Positions 6,725 through 12,614 of a DNA stretch of 12,614 nt are shown piece after piece. Source of the stretch: Candidatus Bathyarchaeota archaeon (lineage in GTDB: Archaea; Thermoproteota; Bathyarchaeia; 40CM-2-53-6; RBG-13-38-9). The translations under genes were made by a program, and so were the position numbers. Below the pieces are notes generated by a model. The model searched no databases. It was given only the letters and a program-made list of their open reading frames with translations, and was not told where the DNA came from. The DNA lies in NCBI GenBank assembly GCA_023144075.1, contig JAGLGJ010000014.1, positions 1 through 12,614 of the forward strand. The letters run 5' to 3'. Position 1 is the stretch's first letter, and each line of letters begins with the position of its first letter.

Positions 6725-7942
6725 TTGGCGATAATTCCTTTGTCATTTATTGATTTCGTCAAGACTTCCGGGGGCATAGTTACAATATTTTTACTATTGA
6801 TATCTTGTTACTACATTTTCTTAGCTTGGAATTCAAAAAAGCCTTTTAGAACAATTGATTTTTTTCCAAATGTTAGCGTTATGTCTTATGCTTGGCAGTC
6901 TGGAAATGTAATTAAGAGGAAGATTGAAAATTTTCTAAATCAAGACTATCCCAAAGATAAAATGGAGATAATCATTTATGATAATTGGTCTACAGATGAG
7001 ACATCTGCAATATGCAAAGATTACCAGAAGCGAGGTCTAATCAAGTATTATCGGCCAAAGAGAGGTTATGATAGAAAAAGTCCAGTTCTCGATGAAGCAA
7101 TCAAAAAAATGGCTACTGGAGATATATTAGTTCTTACGGATCCAGATGGTGTCTGTGAGAAGGATTGGATTAAAAAGATCGTTCAACCTTTCTCAGATCC
7201 AAAAGTAGGAGCTGCTGCTGGTATTACCCATTGTGGTAATTGGCATAAGAACTTATTCACCAAACTTAGAGCCATTGAAGATGAGTGGTGGAATAATATT
7301 GCGGTCACTGGAAGAGATGGAAAAATAAGAATCACCAATTTTCACCCAGTCTGTGGCTGCAACTATGCGTTGAGAAGAAACACTTGGAAAGACTTAGGAT
7401 CTACACATGGTAAAAGCCTCCTTGAGGATCTAGTACTCAGCTTGGATCTTCATGATAAAGGATGGAAGGTAGCAGTAACTGATGCAAATGTTTGGCAAGA
7501 AGAGGCTGAGAATATGCAACAATACATCAGGCAGAGGAAAAGATGGTATTCTTTCAAATCTTTCGAGATGCTAAGAAAGAAAAAAAGACTTGATAGGCTG
7601 ATAGGAATACTTCCTCAAGGAATACAGATGTCAGCAATTTTTTCACTTTTTGTATTAATCGGAATCATGATGCAAAACAGCCTCCTTGCAAAGATCAATA
7701 GTACAAATATGATCTTTGCTGCTTCTCCATTTATTTTCCATAATATTGCTATAGTATGGGGAATCATAAAATCCAAGAAATTAAAATTTTTACCCTATAT
7801 CCCAATATTTCTGACTTTCGATGCATTGCTCCAACTTTGGTGTTTCATCGAGATCAGGATAAACTGGAGAAAAAAACAGGAATGGGTAAAAGTCTCTAGT
7901 GGAAAATACTATCACGTGGGTACTAAAATTAGAATGGATTAA
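6725..7942 (+). CDS. Membrane-anchored family 2 glycosyltransferase
   Basis: This 405-residue protein has one N-terminal hydrophobic helix (residues 16-35), a cytoplasmic GT-A domain (about 48-290) and two to three C-terminal helices (about 298-316, 328-348, 355-376). GT2 motifs are in order: PNVSVMSYAWQSG as the first strand (48-60), YDNWSTDET (85-93), TDPDG with the DxD metal site D139/D141, GCNYALRR (211-218), LLEDLVLS with the acceptor-side ED (232-239) and QRKRW (270-274). The ED and Q-x-x-R-W motifs are those of processive or lipid-linked GT2 enzymes such as cellulose, hyaluronan and ceramide glucosyl transferases. The sugar and acceptor are not predictable. A TTG at 6725 is chosen because the nearest ATG (6721) runs into a stop, the frame is closed at 6701, and the first in-frame ATG would cut into strand one. 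Confidence 0.88.
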   Translation: MAIIPLSFIDFVKTSGGIVTIFLLLISCYYIFLAWNSKKPFRTIDFFPNVSVMSYAWQSGNVIKRKIENFLNQDYPKDKMEIIIYDNWSTDETSAICKDYQKRGLIKYYRPKRGYDRKSPVLDEAIKKMATGDILVLTDPDGVCEKDWIKKIVQPFSDPKVGAAAGITHCGNWHKNLFTKLRAIEDEWWNNIAVTGRDGKIRITNFHPVCGCNYALRRNTWKDLGSTHGKSLLEDLVLSLDLHDKGWKVAVTDANVWQEEAENMQQYIRQRKRWYSFKSFEMLRKKKRLDRLIGILPQGIQMSAIFSLFVLIGIMMQNSLLAKINSTNMIFAASPFIFHNIAIVWGIIKSKKLKFLPYIPIFLTFDALLQLWCFIEIRINWRKKQEWVKVSSGKYYHVGTKIRMD

Positions 7943-7981
7943 AATTCTCGATTTAATTGGTAAGACAATATGATAATAATC

Positions 7982-8028
7982 CTGCTATTTCACTTCAATA
8001 TGGTTTCTGGAATAAATTGGTGTAGCAG
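7982..8028 (+). repeat. Interrupted inverted repeat between the glycosyltransferase and thymidylate synthase genes
   Basis: CTGCTA (7982-7987) is complementary to TAGCAG (8023-8028), and after a three-base bulge CAC (7991-7993) is complementary to GTG (8020-8022). The result is a stem of nine pairs with a 26-base loop. No T-run follows on the plus strand, so it is not a standard terminator. It could be a leader structure or operator for the gene starting at 8061. It may also be chance in an AT-rich spacer. Confidence 0.25.
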
Positions 8029-8060
8029 AAAACAAATAATCTTAAGCTAGAATCAATCTA

Positions 8061-8882
8061 ATGGAGCAGAAGAACTTGAAGGTATTTACAATTTCTGGCA
8101 ATAATCTTCCTGAAACTTGGGAGCAGGCTCTGCTTAAAACTTGGAGAGAGGGATCACTAACCTACACCGAGTATGAACAATGGAGTAAAGATTGTACGAT
8201 GCTCATTATTGTTGAAGATCCTTTTTCTGAACCTAGAATACATATGGGTGGTCTATGTGGTAGTCTTAGCGATCTTTATGCATATGTTAAAGAAGTTGTT
8301 GAAGGATCAGAAGATCATTTTGTATATGAAGGAAAGCGACCATATGAATATCATGAGCGTCTCTTCGATTATAGGATAAATCAAGATTTGAGTGTTGATC
8401 AGATTGATTATATGATTAACAAGTTATGTGAGGGTCGGTCGGTTGAATTTGATGGAAAAGTGATCCCTGTAAAGGGATATTCTAGAAGAGCTCAAGCGAT
8501 AACTTGGAAACCAGCAATAGACTCAAGTCTTGAACATCCACCATGTCTTCAAAGAATCTGGTGCAGGATTATTGAATCAAAGTTGGTAATGGAAACTTGC
8601 TGGAGATCCAGAGATGCCTATAAAGCAGCTTTTTGGAATATGTATGCCTTTACAGAACTGCAGAAATATCTCGCTAAAAAGATTAGTGCCAAGCTTAGTG
8701 AGAAGATAGAAGTCGGCGCATACATTGATTTCAGTAATAGTTTCCATATCTATGAACGCGATTTTCTGGACATCCAGAATCGTTTTCTAAAACTTGTTAA
8801 TGGAAGAAAATTTGAAGAAAGAACTATGAGAACAACGGATTACATTAAACATTTGCATCAAACAGGTGTCATAGAAAAATAA
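8061..8882 (+). CDS. thyA: Thymidylate synthase, archaeal (methanogen-type) ThyA family
   Basis: This 273-residue cytoplasmic enzyme should methylate dUMP to dTMP with a folate- or methanopterin-type C1 donor. Spacing of the key residues matches E. coli ThyA closely. RR (142-143) lies 20 residues before the catalytic cysteine C162 in PPCLQ. C162 is 21 residues from S183 in CWRSRD (180-185), and D185 is eight residues from N193, the residue that prefers dUMP over dCMP. H229 and Y231 in NSFHIYERD (226-234) correspond to H207/Y209. The residue after the cysteine is leucine rather than histidine, as I recall for methanogen-type enzymes. The N-terminal third diverges from bacterial ThyA, and I cannot place an equivalent of E. 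coli Glu58. The ATG at 8061 has no clear Shine-Dalgarno, consistent with a short leader. Confidence 0.87.
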   Translation: MEQKNLKVFTISGNNLPETWEQALLKTWREGSLTYTEYEQWSKDCTMLIIVEDPFSEPRIHMGGLCGSLSDLYAYVKEVVEGSEDHFVYEGKRPYEYHERLFDYRINQDLSVDQIDYMINKLCEGRSVEFDGKVIPVKGYSRRAQAITWKPAIDSSLEHPPCLQRIWCRIIESKLVMETCWRSRDAYKAAFWNMYAFTELQKYLAKKISAKLSEKIEVGAYIDFSNSFHIYERDFLDIQNRFLKLVNGRKFEERTMRTTDYIKHLHQTGVIEK

Positions 8883-8910
8883 ATTGAGGCTTTTATGAAG
8901 AATCATATCT

Positions 8911-8918
8911 AAAAAAAA
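8911..8918 (-). terminator. Oligo-U terminator for the 28-residue membrane protein gene
   Basis: A8 on the plus strand gives U8 on the minus strand, 33 bases after the stop codon at 8952. Archaeal RNA polymerase terminates on such tracts without a hairpin. It sits just after the thymidylate synthase stop and serves the opposite strand. Confidence 0.5.
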
Positions 8919-8951
8919 TAATGATTTGTTTGAGCGGTTTTCATTCAATCT

Positions 8952-9038
8952 CTACTTGACATGTCTCTTATAGAGACCAAATGCTGTTAGTGTCGCTGTC
9001 AAAAATATAATGCTTACAGCAATTCCTTTGCGACTCAT
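8952..9038 (-). CDS. Small single-pass membrane protein, 28 residues, unknown function
   Basis: From the ATG at 9038 to the TAG at 8952-8954 the minus strand encodes 28 residues. The N-terminus is charged (MSRKG), a hydrophobic stretch runs IAVSIIFLTATLTAFGLY (residues 6-23), and the tail is basic (KRHVK). This is the layout of a membrane micropeptide. The case for translation is unusually good for so short a frame: GGGAGGTG (9053-9046) lies seven bases before the ATG and is the strongest Shine-Dalgarno in the window, a TATA box lies at 9111-9119, and a U8 tract follows the stop. I do not recognise a family. It is divergent from the Ig-like gene at 9233 and may share its regulation. The same reading frame is open further upstream, but the ribosome site argues for this ATG. 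Expression is unproven. Confidence 0.62.
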   Translation of the reverse strand: MSRKGIAVSIIFLTATLTAFGLYKRHVK

Positions 9039-9045
9039 TTTTTTA

Positions 9046-9053
9046 CACCTCCC
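9046..9053 (-). promoter_or_regulatory. Strong Shine-Dalgarno of the 28-residue protein
   Basis: GGGAGGTG on the minus strand is complementary to the 3' end of archaeal 16S rRNA and is separated from the ATG by TAAAAAA (seven bases). It decides the start of the small gene. Most other genes here have weak or no such site. Confidence 0.65.
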
Positions 9054-9085
9054 GATTGTTGTGATCTCCCCTCGCCACAAGAAGA

Positions 9086-9178
9086 GTTGATATGTGTTTC
9101 ACGTTTACAGATATTTAAACATAACTAAATTTTTCGAGTTATTTAGGCGCTCGATACATGTGAAACTCCACTATCAAC
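9086..9178. promoter_or_regulatory. Divergent regulatory region with an inverted pair of GTTGATA..GTTTCAC sites
   Basis: The left arm on the plus strand is GTTGATA-TGT-GTTTCAC-GT (9086-9104). The right arm, on the minus strand, is GTTGATA-GTGGA-GTTTCAC-AT (9178-9158). The two 7-base blocks are identical and differ only in spacer length (3 versus 5). Between them lie a TATA box for the small gene (9111-9119) and a smaller inverted repeat, TCGAG/CTCGA (9134-9138/9150-9154). The left arm falls between the TATA box and the predicted start of the small gene. Together they look like two copies of a regulator site controlling divergent genes, though a fold-back element remnant is also possible. Confidence 0.45.
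9111..9119 (-). promoter_or_regulatory. TATA box of the 28-residue protein gene
   Basis: On the minus strand TTTAAATAT is a near-ideal archaeal TATA box. Transcription would start near 9088, giving a leader of about 50 bases that ends in the strong Shine-Dalgarno. Confidence 0.5.
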
Positions 9179-9232
9179 CATTGTTATATTGAAGTGGATT
9201 TAGGCCTTTATAATACGAGGATTTGGAGCGTC

Positions 9233-10567
9233 ATGAAATATAGAAAATTATTGGTTACTTTCTTTCTGATTATGACGGTCCTTCCCTCCGTTGGATTGTC
9301 TCAATCAAAGATGGAGGTTACTATGGAGACTGACAAGCAGTCTTACATCATTGGAGAGATTGTTTACATATTCGGTTTATTGACAGACTCCTCTAATGAA
9401 CCGGTAAAAAACGCAATGATTTCTATACAAGTTGTGAATCCAACTGAGAAAATAATTCATATAGAATTGATCTATTCGGATTCAAATGGTGAGTTTCAAG
9501 ATTCTTCTATGTTGACACCCTCATTAGACTTTGGAATATATAATATCTATATTACTGCCAGCAAGGCTGGCTATGAAGACACAATTTTAACGAAAGAATT
9601 CTCGATAATTGAGAGTGAATTATCTGATTTCTCTATATCTATAGAGCCAAAGACCCAAAAATTCAATCCGGGGGATACTCTGATTTTTACCGTGAATATT
9701 CAAACCATAGGTAATTTTTCATCGGTTGTAAGTTTGATTGCATCTGAATCCCCTGAGCATTTCACGGTTATCTTTTCTCCGAATGTGGTGACCCCACCAA
9801 ACACATCAACTATGAGAATTATTACCTTAGATAATACGCCTGAGGGATCTTATAACATTCAAATTTCTGGCAATGGTGACGCAATAACTCGTAACGATAT
9901 AGTTACAATCTCAACTGTGCCTGCAAGTGGATGCTTGATTGCTACCGCGACGTATGGTTCAGAAGTGGCTTCAGAAGTCCAATTTCTAAGAGAATATAGG
10001 GATGATATCGTCATGAAGACATTTTCTGGGAGAGAATTTATGAAAGTCTTCAACATGTGGTATTACTCTTTCAGTCCCAAAGTCGCGGATTTCGAGAGGA
10101 GATATGAGCCAATCAGAATCGTAGCTCAATATGCACTTTATCCTCTTCTAGGTATTCTCCAAATAACAATGAAATTTCACTATTTAATAGACTTTAATCA
10201 TGAAATTGCAACAATAACGGCAGGTTTTGTCACAAGCAGTTTAATTGGTATAGTCTATCTATCGCCATTATATTACCTCTCTTGCTTATGTGTGTGCAAA
10301 AGGTACAGATTTCCATCAGTTAATGTACTAAGAGCAATAATCCTCTTGGTTCTTTTAGGACTTATAGAAATAGCTATTGGGGTGTTATATCAAATTCCCA
10401 CTCTAGTAAGGCTGGGGACCTCACAGTTTGTGATAAGCTCGTTGGCTTGGGGGGTCTCAATTATGAAGCTATATGAAGTTATTTCCAATTACCCTCTTAG
10501 ACTGCGAGCACTAATTTTAAAAAAACAGAAGACATTTTATTCTTGCATGTCTAACTCCAAACTGTAG
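9233..10567 (+). CDS. Secreted/membrane Ig-like protein with CFI-box-type region and C-terminal membrane helices
   Basis: I choose the ATG at 9233 (444 residues). The frame also opens with a GTG at 9194, but only the ATG puts a classical signal sequence (KYRKLLVTFFLIMTVLPSV, residues 2-20) at the N-terminus, and GGAG precedes it. Domain one (about 28-126) is a beta-sandwich of MG2 or Ig type (DKQSYIIGEIVYIFG, ending in AGYEDT). Domain two (131-228) is another beta-sandwich with NPGDTLIFTVNI and NTPEGSYNIQISG. Residues 233-300 match the CFI-box-CTERM type: GCLIATATYGSEVASEVQFL, then LREYRDD, FSGREFM and YYSFSPKVADFE. About 145 further residues hold four hydrophobic segments, which is more than this domain usually carries. 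The extracellular part is paralogous to the next gene. The function is unknown; an exported surface or envelope role is inferred. Confidence 0.78.
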   Translation: MKYRKLLVTFFLIMTVLPSVGLSQSKMEVTMETDKQSYIIGEIVYIFGLLTDSSNEPVKNAMISIQVVNPTEKIIHIELIYSDSNGEFQDSSMLTPSLDFGIYNIYITASKAGYEDTILTKEFSIIESELSDFSISIEPKTQKFNPGDTLIFTVNIQTIGNFSSVVSLIASESPEHFTVIFSPNVVTPPNTSTMRIITLDNTPEGSYNIQISGNGDAITRNDIVTISTVPASGCLIATATYGSEVASEVQFLREYRDDIVMKTFSGREFMKVFNMWYYSFSPKVADFERRYEPIRIVAQYALYPLLGILQITMKFHYLIDFNHEIATITAGFVTSSLIGIVYLSPLYYLSCLCVCKRYRFPSVNVLRAIILLVLLGLIEIAIGVLYQIPTLVRLGTSQFVISSLAWGVSIMKLYEVISNYPLRLRALILKKQKTFYSCMSNSKL

Positions 10568-10592
10568 TCAACAAACAGAGAAATCGATCCCA

Positions 10593-10603
10593 TATTTAAA
10601 AAA
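10593..10603 (+). promoter_or_regulatory. TATA box of the second Ig-like gene
   Basis: TATTTAAAAAA is centred about 24 bases before the ATG at 10622. Transcription would begin at or within a few bases of the start codon, giving a leaderless or nearly leaderless mRNA. This favours the ATG at 10622 over the TTG at 10607. Confidence 0.45.
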
Positions 10604-10621
10604 AGTTTGGAAAGTTATTTG

Positions 10622-11629
10622 ATGAGATATAGTGTATTCTTTCTGCTACTGGCAGCTTTACTAGTTTCCAACGGATTTCAGATTTCTGTCGCTGGACCTG
10701 AACTTGTGTTAACGGTCTCTATAGCTGTGGAACTTGTTGAGAAAGAAGGAACAGCTGTAGTAAGGATGACTGGAGAAGTATTAGATCCATATGACCAAGC
10801 AGTCAAGTCAGCCGCAATCTCATCTCAGCTAAACGATCCCAGTAAGACGAGTCTACACATATCCTTAGTTTATTCAAAGGAAGACGGAAGTTACTCGGAT
10901 GAGTTCATAATTGTCAAACCTGTCACTGGGAATTACACTCTCCATTTGACCGCAAGCAAACCAGGTTATAATGATAAAAATATTCATGTTCCATTCTCAC
11001 TAATGGCAGGAGATTATAACCTCAAAATATCGCCAAACTCCAGAACAATAATACAAGGATCTAATGCTTCTTTTGAAATAGCGTTGGTTCCACTTCAAGG
11101 TGATACTTTGCCTGAGACATCTATTAGAATAATCGGACTGCCAGAAAGGATCACTTATAATCTGATTAATAAATCGGCTACAATTCCAAGAACTTTTATG
11201 CTTTCCATTCTAACAAGAGAGAATACGCCAATTGGGAAATATAATTTTACAATTATTGGCGAAGGAGAAGGTTATAGCTCTACAACATGGGCAATTATTG
11301 AAGTTATAGAAACAATCACCCAACCAAGTGAGCCAACACCTTTAGATAACGAAAATCAAATATGGTCTTTTGCAACCTTATATCCAATATTTCTTGTTAT
11401 AATTAGTATTGTCGTAATTTCTATTGTATTGATAATGTTTAGAATTCGAAAGCAAAAGCAAGAGCAAGTTACTCTTGAACCAGGAAGAGATAGAGATTAT
11501 TTGGCGATAGCAAGAGCTCTTGCCAGAATTGAAGAATTGCGTGCGGCTGAAAAGCTCGATGAGGAAACATATAGAAGGCTGAAGAAGGAATATGAGTCTA
11601 AACTGGAGAAAGCAAAGAAAAAGAATTAA
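10622..11629 (+). CDS. Secreted Ig-like protein with one membrane anchor and cytoplasmic SHOCT-like tail
   Basis: This protein has 335 residues from the ATG at 10622; a TTG at 10607 would add five residues in front of the signal sequence. It has a signal peptide (residues 2-24), a first beta-sandwich (about 28-128, with GEVLDPYDQAVKSAAIS and ASKPGYND), a second (130-229, with NTPIGKYNFTIIGEGEG), a proline-rich linker (233-240), one strong transmembrane helix (about 252-273) and a basic stop-transfer RIRKQKQ. The cytoplasmic tail LARIEELRAAEKLDEETYRRLKKEYESKL (301-329) has the pattern of SHOCT-type short helical hairpins. Both extracellular domains align with those of the gene just upstream, so the two arose by tandem duplication with different C-termini. 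Ligand and role are unknown. Its stop overlaps the convergent ATPase gene by four bases. Confidence 0.78.
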   Translation: MRYSVFFLLLAALLVSNGFQISVAGPELVLTVSIAVELVEKEGTAVVRMTGEVLDPYDQAVKSAAISSQLNDPSKTSLHISLVYSKEDGSYSDEFIIVKPVTGNYTLHLTASKPGYNDKNIHVPFSLMAGDYNLKISPNSRTIIQGSNASFEIALVPLQGDTLPETSIRIIGLPERITYNLINKSATIPRTFMLSILTRENTPIGKYNFTIIGEGEGYSSTTWAIIEVIETITQPSEPTPLDNENQIWSFATLYPIFLVIISIVVISIVLIMFRIRKQKQEQVTLEPGRDRDYLAIARALARIEELRAAEKLDEETYRRLKKEYESKLEKAKKKN

Positions 11630-12417
11630 GTTTTTTCTAGATGTTTTTCCATTTGATTGATTACTTCAGATAATGCTTGACAGAATGGATGCTTAGGTTG
11701 CTCCACCACAAATAGATACTTTCCCCCATTAACTTGAACATCACAATAACATGGAATTATTCCTAGAAATGGAAGATTGAATTCTTTCCCCATAGCATTT
11801 TCAAGTTCTTTCTGTCCAGCGCCCAGAGGAAATTGTTCCGTTGGGATCCTATTGAGTAGAAGACCTGTCTTGCGCCCCAATGAACTATAGATTCCATGGA
11901 TCATCTCTTTGGTTCCTGCCATATCAAAATCGTCCATCTTAGACACTACAATTATAAAATCTGATGAGACCAATGCGTTTATTGAAGAATAAGATACGCC
12001 AGGACTAGTATCGAAAATGAGAAAGTCAATACCTAATTCATTGTATAGTTTATTTTTCCCTGATAGTGTTCGATGAAGTGCTTTCATCTCCCAATTTCTG
12101 TCTTTAGTCATCATGTCTTTCATTGATTCAGTGCTAGCATCTGCGAACCCCACGTATAAGTGGCCTTTGAGTTGGTATTTGCTGGAGACATCTTTGATTG
12201 CATCATTGATTTCGCATTTTTCCTCTAAAAAGTCATTAAGAGTGTTATGAATGTCTGGCTTGAAGAGGACCTGCATACTTGGTGCTCTGAAATCGTAGTC
12301 TAGAAGACATACATTCTTACCATTTTTTGCATATAGAGCTGCAATATTCGCTGAGATAGACGTTTTTCCAGTACCACCTTTATATGAATGAATTACAATC
12401 GATTTTGGCATTGTCAT
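11626..12417 (-). CDS. MinD/ParA-like P-loop ATPase
   Basis: This 263-residue protein belongs to the deviant Walker A class. The P-loop is SYKGGTGKTS (11-20), with signature lysine K13 and phosphate-binding K18. Walker A' is LLDYDFRAPSM (38-48), Walker B is FLIFDTSPG (132-140), and LLLNRIP (186-192) is the base-recognition strand. The late GIIPCYCDVQVNGGK...VVEQPKHPFCQAL (219-249) matches the MinD-type C-terminal half. MinD/ParA dimers position cell structures or chromosomes, or act as switches. Here the C-terminal helix lacks an evident strong membrane-targeting motif. The ATG at 12417 overlaps the stop of the upstream winged-helix gene (ATGA), so the two are coupled. The pairing suggests that the helix-turn-helix protein is the DNA-binding or regulatory partner, but the cargo is unknown. 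Confidence 0.88.
   Translation of the reverse strand: MTMPKSIVIHSYKGGTGKTSISANIAALYAKNGKNVCLLDYDFRAPSMQVLFKPDIHNTLNDFLEEKCEINDAIKDVSSKYQLKGHLYVGFADASTESMKDMMTKDRNWEMKALHRTLSGKNKLYNELGIDFLIFDTSPGVSYSSINALVSSDFIIVVSKMDDFDMAGTKEMIHGIYSSLGRKTGLLLNRIPTEQFPLGAGQKELENAMGKEFNLPFLGIIPCYCDVQVNGGKYLFVVEQPKHPFCQALSEVINQMEKHLEKT
11631..11636 (+). terminator. Oligo-T terminator after the second Ig-like gene
   Basis: T6 begins two bases after the TAA at 11627-11629, as expected for archaeal intrinsic termination. It lies within the 3' end of the convergent ATPase gene. Confidence 0.45.
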
Positions 12418-12614
12418 TTTGCCTCTATATAGAAGTAGACGTCATGGCTCTTCCTTTTCTTCTTAACGTATCCCTTACTGACCAACTGGTTTAGATAATC
12501 ACTCTCAGCAGCCCTGACTCTACCTGTTTTCTGCGATATGTCTGTTGCGGTAGCCTCTCCAACTTCAGTTAGTGCCAAAGCGGTTTTCCTTAAATGATCA
12601 GGCAAAGAGAGTAG
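12414..12614 (-). CDS. Winged-helix DNA-binding protein, 5' end outside the window
   Basis: The minus-strand frame is open from the window edge (12614) to the TGA at 12414-12416, giving 66 visible residues. A TTG at 12605 could give a 63-residue protein, but the frame continues as LLSLPDHLRK through it and there is no ATG, so I treat the gene as truncated by the window. The visible part is a compact winged helix: LRKTALALTEVGEATATDIS (helices 1-2), RAAESDYLNQLVSKGYV (recognition helix) and KKKRKSHDVYFYIEAK (wing), as in MarR/ArsR-like archaeal regulators. It precedes the MinD-like ATPase with an ATGA overlap, implying one operon and a joint function. Confidence 0.72.
   Translation of the reverse strand, partial: LLSLPDHLRKTALALTEVGEATATDISQKTGRVRAAESDYLNQLVSKGYVKKKRKSHDVYFYIEAK

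Noticed and set aside
8173..8379. Plus-strand open frame of 68 codons
   Set aside because: It is an out-of-frame shadow within the thymidylate synthase gene.
9043..9078. GTG-initiated 11-codon leader peptide before the 28-residue gene
   Set aside because: It overlaps the Shine-Dalgarno, has no ribosome site of its own and is not distinctive; this is most likely chance.
9194..9232. GTG start adding 13 residues to the first Ig-like protein
   Set aside because: The added residues precede an excellent signal sequence beginning at the ATG at 9233, which also has GGAG just upstream.
9859..10056. Minus-strand open frame of 65 codons
   Set aside because: It is antisense to the CFI-box region of the Ig-like gene, with no expression signals.
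10607..10621. TTG start adding five residues to the second Ig-like protein
   Set aside because: The TATA box position points to transcription starting near the ATG at 10622, and the signal sequence begins cleanly there.
1..12614. CRISPR array, tRNA, rRNA or insertion sequence
   Set aside because: No regularly spaced repeats, cloverleaf-like T-loop sequences, rRNA signatures or transposase motifs were seen on either strand.

Overview
This AT-rich window looks archaeal. Supporting signs are a ThiD-ThiN fusion (ThiN replaces bacterial ThiE in many archaea), a methanogen-type thymidylate synthase, A/T-rich TATA-like boxes about 25 bases before several starts, frequent TTG starts with no Shine-Dalgarno, oligo-T terminators, and secreted Ig-like proteins, one with a CFI-box-type C-terminal region. 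A Bathyarchaeia-like or other mesophilic TACK or Thermoplasmatota-like source would fit, but nothing here fixes the lineage. No tRNA, rRNA, CRISPR array or insertion sequence was seen.

Left part (1-4155). The end of an unrecognised gene (1-369) converges on a TTG-started ECF-type membrane S component (372-1160, minus). The divergent intergenic region carries a well-formed TPP riboswitch (about 1291-1409). It precedes a two-gene operon: a CytX-like NCS1 permease (1466-2767) and a bifunctional ThiD-ThiN protein (2764-4155), overlapping by ATGA. The logic is HMP import, phosphorylation to HMP-PP, condensation with the thiazole phosphate to give TMP, and feedback by TPP on the leader RNA.

Middle part (4156-8882). 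This holds a DUF885 metallopeptidase-like protein (4274-5908), a second small ECF-type S component (5981-6529, minus) with a perfect 7-bp inverted repeat just before its start, a membrane-anchored family 2 glycosyltransferase (6725-7942), and a ThyA-family thymidylate synthase of the short archaeal type (8061-8882). These look like mostly independent transcription units.

Right part (8883-12614). A previously uncalled 28-residue single-pass membrane protein lies on the minus strand (8952-9038). It has a very strong Shine-Dalgarno, a TATA box and a downstream oligo-U tract. It is divergent from a pair of paralogous secreted or membrane Ig-like proteins (9233-10567 and 10622-11629). The pair share two extracellular domains but have different C-termini: a CFI-box plus several membrane helices in one, and one helix plus a cytoplasmic SHOCT-like coil in the other. 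An inverted pair of GTTGATA..GTTTCAC sites lies between the divergent genes. The second Ig gene converges, with a 4-base overlap, on a MinD/ParA-like ATPase (11626-12417, minus). That gene is translationally coupled (ATGA) to an upstream winged-helix gene that runs off the window.

The most novel-looking material is the 28-residue protein with its paired inverted sites and the Ig-like paralogs, followed by the two solitary S components around a TPP-riboswitch thiamine operon.
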